From contig NZ_CP029427.2 in assembly GCF_002266465.3 (NCBI RefSeq), positions 5,210,501-5,274,500 of the forward strand: a stretch of DNA of 64,000 nucleotides, in the 5' to 3' direction. The DNA is from Bradyrhizobium symbiodeficiens. Lineage in GTDB: Bacteria > Pseudomonadota > Alphaproteobacteria > Rhizobiales > Xanthobacteraceae. The notes beneath the pieces were generated by a model, which did no database searches, was not told the origin of the DNA, and saw only the letters and a program-made list of their open reading frames with translations. Numbering within the stretch: the first letter of the stretch is position 1; each line of letters starts with the position of its first letter. Shown piece after piece: positions 59,001 to 64,000 of this stretch. Position numbers and translations under genes: made by a program.

Positions 59001-60260
59001 CTAGCCTTCTCGTGGTCTGAAATTCTCGATCACCCGCAGCAGCACCCGGGCACCGGCGTCGGCATCGGCGAGCTCTACATGCTCGTCCGGGTGGTGGCTG
59101 ATGCCGCCGCGGCAGCGGACGAAGACCATGCCGACGTCGGCGATGTCGATCATGGCCATGCCGTCGTGCCCTGCCCCGCTCGGAAGCTCGAACACGGAGA
59201 AGCCCTCCGCTCCGATCGCCTGCGCGATCTGCTCCTTGAGCCACGGCGCGCAAGGCGCGGTGCGGTTCTCGTGGGTGACGTCGAGCTGGAGGGCCAGGTG
59301 CCGGCGCCTGGCGATCGCCTCGATCTGGCGGACGATATCGGCGACCGCGCGTTTGCGGTGCATGTCGGTCGGCGCCCGCATGTCGATGGTGAAGGACACC
59401 TCGCCCGGGATGACATTGGTCGCGCCGGGCCTCGCCTGGATGTAGCCGACAGTGCCGACGAGCCCACTCTCGTCGGTGCGGCAAAACTGCTCGATCGCCC
59501 CGATGCATTCGGCCGCTCCCGTGAGCGCATCACGCCGAAGCGCCATCGGCACGGTACCGGCATGCCCGGCCATGCCGGTCAGCCGCGCGGCAAGCCGCGT
59601 GGCGCCGGCAATCGCGGTGACGACACCGACAGGCAGGTCCTGCGCTTCCAGCACCGGCCCCTGCTCGATGTGCAATTCGAGATAGGCAAGCAGCTCACGC
59701 CTCGTCCGCGCGGCCGCTCCGATATGATCGGGGTCGAGGCCGAACTGCACGAGCGCATCGCGCATCGACACACCGTCGCGGTCGCGCACATTCAAGACAC
59801 TCTCATCGAAGGTGCCGGCCACCGCACGGCTGCCGAGCAAGGTCGACGCGAAGCGCACGCCCTCCTCGTCGGCGAAGCCGACGATCTCGATCGCAAACGG
59901 CAGGCGCTTGCCACGGCGATTGAGATCGGCAACGCAGGCAATGGCCGTGATCACGCCCAACGGCCCGTCCCATTTGCCGGCGTCGCGTACGGTGTCGTAG
60001 TGCGAGCCGAGCATCAGGCAAGGCGCACCCGGCCGCTCGCCTTCATAGCGACCGCAGACATTGCCGATCGCATCGAGACGCGCGCTCATACCGGCGTCGC
60101 GCATCCAGCTCAGGAGGAGGTCCGCCGCCTCACGCAATTGCCTGGTGAGATAGATGCGGGTGAGGTTGTCGCTACTTTCCGAGATCGCAGCCAGATCGTT
60201 GATCCGACGCACGATCTCTTCGCCGAGCGATGCATTTTGAACGGCGTTGACGGCACCCAT
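59001..60260 (-). CDS. M20-family Zn-dependent amidohydrolase (allantoate amidohydrolase/N-carbamoylase type)
   Basis: 419 residues from ATG 60260 (the upstream extension to 60338 lacks support). Metal ligands of the M20 hydantoinase/carbamoylase branch are seen: GSHYDTV, KWDGPLGV, FADEEGVRF with its Glu, LELHIEQGPVLE and HHPDEHVELAD. Such enzymes cut ureido groups: allantoate to ureidoglycine or N-carbamoyl-beta-alanine. With the nucleoside deaminase and BMP-type transporter nearby, a role in purine/ureide catabolism (AllC-like) is likely. Confidence 0.85.
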   Translation of the reverse strand: MGAVNAVQNASLGEEIVRRINDLAAISESSDNLTRIYLTRQLREAADLLLSWMRDAGMSARLDAIGNVCGRYEGERPGAPCLMLGSHYDTVRDAGKWDGPLGVITAIACVADLNRRGKRLPFAIEIVGFADEEGVRFASTLLGSRAVAGTFDESVLNVRDRDGVSMRDALVQFGLDPDHIGAAARTRRELLAYLELHIEQGPVLEAQDLPVGVVTAIAGATRLAARLTGMAGHAGTVPMALRRDALTGAAECIGAIEQFCRTDESGLVGTVGYIQARPGATNVIPGEVSFTIDMRAPTDMHRKRAVADIVRQIEAIARRRHLALQLDVTHENRTAPCAPWLKEQIAQAIGAEGFSVFELPSGAGHDGMAMIDIADVGMVFVRCRGGISHHPDEHVELADADAGARVLLRVIENFRPREG

Positions 60261-60627
60261 CTCGACGAGCTCTCTCTTCTCTGGACCGCGGCAGCGGCCG
60301 TCCTGGCGACAATCGTTAGACGTTCGGCGGCCAATCAAGCACCGGCGCCCGTCCCGACCAGCGCGTGATTAGCATGAATGCGCGTACGCGGCAGGCTGCG
60401 TCGCGCCGCTCGTGCACAGGCCCGGCTCAACACCGATGATTTCGTTCTTATCAGGGCCGGGACGGGCCGTATAATCAATATTTTCAATCAATTATCCCGA
60501 AATCCATTCAACGATCACGGGCGGCTGGTGGAGAGGGTCCACTGCGAATTCGTGTATGAAAGGCGGACCAGCGAAGCCGATCTCGCCATGATCGTCTGGC
60601 GCATGGCGGCACCGACCGGGAGGATCA
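60261..60627. other. divergent intergenic region, no gene supported
   Basis: About 370 bp between the amidohydrolase (minus) and the deaminase (plus). An A+T-rich patch at 60470-60500 could carry a promoter. A 90-codon frame at 60378-60650 overlaps the deaminase and is Arg-rich; rejected. Confidence 0.4.
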
Positions 60628-61113
60628 ATGGACGGCGTATCGAAGCGTGACGAGCAGTTTCTGCGTTTGTCCTTCGCGGTCGCGCAGCGCTCCCTCACCC
60701 ATGGCAACCACCCGTTCGGCTGCATCGTCGTCGGTGCGGACGGCAAGGTGCTGATCGAGACCGAGAACGGCTACATGCCGGATCATGACGGCACCGCGCA
60801 TGCCGAACGCCTGGCGGCCACCCAGGCCTGCCGCACACTCGGCCGCGAGGTGCTGGCAACAGCAACGCTCTATTCTTCGGCAGAGCCCTGCGCGATGTGC
60901 GCCGGCGCGATCTACTGGGCCGGCATCGGCCGCGTCGTCTACGGCCTCAGCGAGCATCGCCTGCGCGGCGTCACCGGCAACCATCCTGACAACCCGACCC
61001 TCGACCTGCCGTGCCGCGAGGTCTTTGCCAGCGGCCAGCGTCCGACCGAGGTCGTTGGTCCGCTGCTGGAGGACGAAGCCGAAGCGCTGCACGACGGTGT
61101 GTGGACGAAGTAG
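60628..61113 (+). CDS. nucleoside/guanine deaminase-type zinc deaminase
   Basis: 161 residues from ATG 60628. Zinc-binding HAE (His58, Glu60) and PCAMC (Cys88, Cys91) are complete; RLSFAVAQRSLTHGNHPFGC and the long C-terminal part are of the guanine-deaminase (GuaD-like)/tRNA-deaminase group. Placed by a ureide amidohydrolase and a BMP-type ABC transporter it probably deaminates guanine or another purine, giving xanthine and NH3. Not tadA-like in context. Confidence 0.85.
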   Translation: MDGVSKRDEQFLRLSFAVAQRSLTHGNHPFGCIVVGADGKVLIETENGYMPDHDGTAHAERLAATQACRTLGREVLATATLYSSAEPCAMCAGAIYWAGIGRVVYGLSEHRLRGVTGNHPDNPTLDLPCREVFASGQRPTEVVGPLLEDEAEALHDGVWTK

Positions 61114-61212
61114 ACACAAACTCCGATCAGCAGGGCGGCTTCCGCGCTCGCCAGCCGAAGTGGTGGATGATGCCTTCGGCCAATCCACCTACGACTGCCG
61201 AGCGTCTGGCGA

Positions 61213-61530
61213 TCAGAACTTCACGGTGATACCCGAGTAGAGCGAGGACTCGGTGCACGAACCGGTGCTCACCGTCCGGCCACCGACCGCTGTGGTAAAG
61301 CCTACGGCAAGGTTGTGATCGAGACCGAACTTGTTCTGCCAGGAGCGGTAAGCCACCCGGACGTCCACGAGGTGGGAGTACTTGTCACCCCAAGCGGCCT
61401 TCGAGGCATCGAAGGTCAGGCGGATCGGCTCCGAATTCAATTCGACCGCCGTGTTGTAGACGCCGTTCGCCGGACTGTAGGGAAGCGGTTCGGCTATTGC
61501 CGGACATTGCCGTTTGATTTCGCCCTTCTT
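61213..61530 (-). pseudogene. C-terminal remnant of an outer-membrane beta-barrel-like protein
   Basis: An open frame without an ATG reads LPYSPANGVYNTAVELNSEP, then HLVDVRVAYRSWQNKFGLDH and SSLYSGITVKF. The alternating pattern and terminal phenylalanine look like the last strands of an outer-membrane protein. A stop at 61531-61533 closes it upstream. It appears to be the tail of a deleted gene; ordinary chance is not excluded. Confidence 0.4.
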
Positions 61531-61838
61531 TCATGTCGAGCGGCTGTTTGGGGACGGACGGTCAGGAGCCAATGTCGCGTCGATCCGCATGGCATAATCG
61601 CGATGGCGCAACTCTGCTCACTGCGACATCGGGTCTGCATAGCGAGTTCCGATTTGGCCTGAACCGTCACAAATCTGCAACAGGCGCCGCGGGGAGCCAC
61701 ACCCGCGCGGGCGTTAGAGCAAGGCCTTACGTTCCGGCCGACGCGGGCGCAGTGCCTGCCGAAGCGTTGAGCAAGGGATGACGCATTTTCACACCTTACG
61801 CCGCGGGTCAAACTGGCCCACTATCGGGCCATTTCACC
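61531..61838. other. intergenic stretch before the BMP-type ABC genes, no gene seen
   Basis: About 310 bp; the short frames are Arg/Ser/Ala-rich and have no ribosome-binding site. It should carry the promoter of the transporter operon. Confidence 0.4.
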
Positions 61839-63428
61839 ATGCAAGCGCATCAGCGAATGTTGGATTCGACACCTGACGGCCAAAATTCCGGCGCGCCTCC
61901 GCTGCTGCGGACGATCGGACTCACCAAACGCTATGGCGATTTCCTCGCCAACGATTCCATCGACATCGATATCCGGCCGAGCGAAATCCACGCGCTGCTC
62001 GGCGAGAACGGTGCCGGCAAGTCGACGCTGGTCAAGGCGATCTATGGGCTGATCCAGCCCAGCGCCGGCGAGATTCGCTGGCAGGGCCAGCCGGTCGTGC
62101 TGTCCGGTCCCTCCGAAGCACGCAGCCTCGGCATCGGCATGGTGTTCCAGCACTTCTCGCTGTTCGACAATCTCACCGTCGCCGAGAACGTCGCGCTCGG
62201 CCTCGACGGGAAAGAGTCCTTCAAGGACATGTCGGCGCGACTGGAGCAAGTATCGAAGACTTACGGCCTTCCGCTCGATCCCAGATGCGAGGTCTGGCAA
62301 TTGTCGGTCGGCGAGCGCCAGCGCATCGAGATCGTCCGCGCGCTGATGCAGGATCCGAAATTCCTGATCCTGGACGAGCCCACCGCCGTCCTGACGCCGC
62401 AGGAAGCCGATCAGCTTTTCATCGTGCTGGAGCGGCTTAAGGCCGAAGGCCGCGCCGTCCTCTACATCAGCCACAAGCTCGAGGAGGTGAAGCGGCTCTG
62501 CGACACTGCCACGATCCTGCGCGGCGGCAGGAAGGTCGAGACCTGCAATCCCCGGCGCGAGACCGCCGCTTCGCTCGCACGCATGATGGTCGGCGGCGAC
62601 ATCAAGGAAGTGAAGGCGGCATCCGGCCGGAAGACCACCGTGCCACGGCTCGTCGTCAACGATCTCTCGCTTGTGCCAGCCGAGACGCATGGCGTGCGGC
62701 TCGAGCACATCTCGTTCGAACTGAAGGGCGGCGAGATCCTGGGCATCGCCGGCGTCGCCGGCAACGGCCAGGACGAATTGTTCGCCGCGCTATCCGGCGA
62801 GCGTCTCTCGAAGGATCCCGGCACGGTGGTGATCGAAGGCATTGCCGCCGGCCATCTCTCGATCACGCAGCGACGCAAGCTGGGAGCAGCCTTCGTTCCC
62901 GAAGAGCGGCTCGGCCATGGTACCGCGCCGCGCATGAAGCTGTCGGAGAACGCGCTGCTGACCGGGCACGCGGCCAGCGGCATGGTCCATCACGGCTTTA
63001 TCGACACTGCCGCCACGCTGAAGACGGTGGACCGCGCGACCGAAACCTTTGATGTTCGCAAGGCCAAGCGGGATCCCGAGGCTGCCAGCCTCTCCGGCGG
63101 CAATCTGCAAAAATTCATCGTGGGACGCGAGATCCTGCGCAACCCCGCGGTGCTGGTGGTGAGCCAGCCGACCTGGGGCGTCGATGCCGGCGCCGCCGCC
63201 GTCATACGCCAGGCGCTGCTCGATCTCGCAACCGCAGGCGCCGCGGTGCTCGTGACCAGCCAGGATCTCGACGAGCTCACCGAGATCGCCGACCGCATCG
63301 CCGTGATGTTCCACGGCAAGCTGTCGGTACCGCTCGCTACCCGCGAGGCCAGCCGCGAAAAGCTCGGCCTGCTCATGGGCGGCAGTAGCCTCGAGCCGAA
63401 GGAGGCCGCGCATGCAGCTGGTACTTGA
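61839..63428 (+). CDS. BMP-type (nucleoside/purine) ABC transporter ATP-binding protein
   Basis: 529 residues from ATG 61839 (ATG 61857 also possible). Two fused ATPase domains: Walker A GENGAGKST and signature LSVGERQR, Walker B FLILDEPTAVLTPQEA in the first; degenerate second with SLSGGNLQK and VVSQPTWGVDAGAA, as usual for the YufO/RbsA class. It powers uptake of nucleosides or purines with the two permeases that follow. Stop overlaps the permease start by 17 bp. Confidence 0.92.
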   Translation: MQAHQRMLDSTPDGQNSGAPPLLRTIGLTKRYGDFLANDSIDIDIRPSEIHALLGENGAGKSTLVKAIYGLIQPSAGEIRWQGQPVVLSGPSEARSLGIGMVFQHFSLFDNLTVAENVALGLDGKESFKDMSARLEQVSKTYGLPLDPRCEVWQLSVGERQRIEIVRALMQDPKFLILDEPTAVLTPQEADQLFIVLERLKAEGRAVLYISHKLEEVKRLCDTATILRGGRKVETCNPRRETAASLARMMVGGDIKEVKAASGRKTTVPRLVVNDLSLVPAETHGVRLEHISFELKGGEILGIAGVAGNGQDELFAALSGERLSKDPGTVVIEGIAAGHLSITQRRKLGAAFVPEERLGHGTAPRMKLSENALLTGHAASGMVHHGFIDTAATLKTVDRATETFDVRKAKRDPEAASLSGGNLQKFIVGREILRNPAVLVVSQPTWGVDAGAAAVIRQALLDLATAGAAVLVTSQDLDELTEIADRIAVMFHGKLSVPLATREASREKLGLLMGGSSLEPKEAAHAAGT

Positions 63429-64000
63429 GAAGCGCGCCGAACGCTCTGGCGCGATCGCGCTGGTCTCGCCGCTGATCGCGATCGGCCTCACGGTCGTGAC
63501 CATGGTCATCCTGTTCGCGATCCTCGGCAAGAATCCGCTGCTCGCACTGCATGCCTATTTCATCGCGCCCTTGACCGATGGCTATTCTCTGCAGGAGATC
63601 GCGGTCAAGGCGACGCCGCTGGTGATGATCGCGATCGGGCTGTCGCTCTGCTATCTCGCCAATGCCTGGAACATCGGCGCTGAGGGACAATTCCTGATGG
63701 GCGCGGTTGCCGGAAGCTGGATCGCGGTGAAGACGCAAGGCACCGACGCCGGCGCCTGGGTGCTGCCGGCCATGCTGGTGCTCGCCGCCGCGGCAGGTGC
63801 GCTCTATGCGCTGATCCCGGCGATCTGCAAGGTGAAGTTTGGCGCCAGCGAGATCCTGACCAGCCTGATGCTGGTCTATGTCGCCGACCTCTTCCTCGAC
63901 TATCTCGTGCGCGGGCCCTGGCGCGACCCCAACGGCTTCAATTTCCCGACCACGGCCGAGTTCGATCCGGTGGCGACCGTTCCATTGCTGATCGAGGGCG
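63412..64000 (+). CDS. BMP-type ABC transporter permease (partial, runs off window)
   Basis: 196 residues from ATG 63412 to the edge. Membrane helices (GAIALVSPLIAIGLTVVTMV, EIAVKATPLVMIAIGLSLCY), and NAWNIGAEGQFLMGAVAGSW, the landmark of RbsC/YufP-type nucleoside permeases. GGAGG lies 10 bases upstream inside the ATPase gene, so translation is coupled. The remainder and probably a second permease lie beyond 64000. Confidence 0.9.
   Translation, partial: MQLVLEKRAERSGAIALVSPLIAIGLTVVTMVILFAILGKNPLLALHAYFIAPLTDGYSLQEIAVKATPLVMIAIGLSLCYLANAWNIGAEGQFLMGAVAGSWIAVKTQGTDAGAWVLPAMLVLAAAAGALYALIPAICKVKFGASEILTSLMLVYVADLFLDYLVRGPWRDPNGFNFPTTAEFDPVATVPLLIEG

Noticed and set aside
59079-60368. 429-codon plus-strand frame
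   Set aside because: Complement of the M20 amidohydrolase; no ribosome-binding site or motif.
1-64000. tRNA, rRNA, riboswitch, IS transposase or plasmid origin
   Set aside because: No cloverleaf-like sequence, rRNA stretch, transposase motif or iteron array was seen by reading; a tRNAscan/Infernal run would settle small RNAs.

Overview
The window reads as a chromosomal segment of a Bradyrhizobium-type alphaproteobacterium. This is inferred from high G+C coding sequence throughout, a GcrA-family regulator, a DUF6894 protein, a phasin, a C4-dicarboxylate carrier behind a sigma-54 promoter, and many short proteins that resemble Bradyrhizobium lineage-specific families. No rRNA, tRNA, IS element or CRISPR array was seen.

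Layout. (1) 1-16.9 kb is a catabolic island. A plus-strand operon (alpha/beta hydrolase, acyl-CoA dehydrogenase, acyl-CoA ligase, opine-dehydrogenase-like enzyme, 3-hydroxyacyl-CoA dehydrogenase) converges on a minus-strand operon (NitT/TauT-type binding protein, IlvD-like dehydratase, ABC ATPase, two permeases, and a homologue of the ring-opening 2,5-dihydroxypyridine dioxygenase NicX with its predicted iron ligands). A two-component flavin monooxygenase, a class III CoA transferase and a beta-hydroxyacid dehydrogenase follow. Together they suggest uptake, hydroxylation, ring cleavage and CoA-dependent breakdown of a small, probably N-heterocyclic or aromatic acid; the substrate is unknown. 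(2) 17.2-18.9 kb holds prophage remnants, including a terminase fragment that seems fused by deletion to another gene. (3) 19.2-26.3 kb is an accessory patch with five copies of a dispersed repeat (hairpin plus a GTTTTGCCCGACG core), a lone receiver protein, an FAD monooxygenase and a putative AHH-nuclease toxin with an Imm11 (DUF1629)-type immunity gene. (4) 26.6-39.4 kb carries small conserved proteins, an EAL protein, stress-type proteins, an NRAMP-family transporter, arginase, and a very unusual 1025-residue protein with a degenerate receiver, LuxR-type HTH, membrane segment and long repeat-bearing tail. (5) 39.4-45.4 kb has a CHASE2-PAS-GGDEF-EAL protein, a FecR protein and a divergent TpsB-type transporter. 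(6) 45.5-55.9 kb holds a cytochrome c, phasin, a cassette of GcrA paralogue and LexA/CI-like repressor with shared operators, quinone oxidoreductase and a MoxR/VWA pair. (7) 56-64 kb has dctA, a possible (alpha/alpha)6 glycosidase, and purine/ureide functions (M20 amidohydrolase, nucleoside deaminase, BMP-type ABC transporter running off the edge).

Best candidates for undescribed biology: the AHH/Imm11 locus with the nuclease domain at the N-terminus; the membrane-tethered pseudo-response-regulator; the repressor circuit whose operators sit in the same register of each promoter; and the NicX-containing catabolic island.
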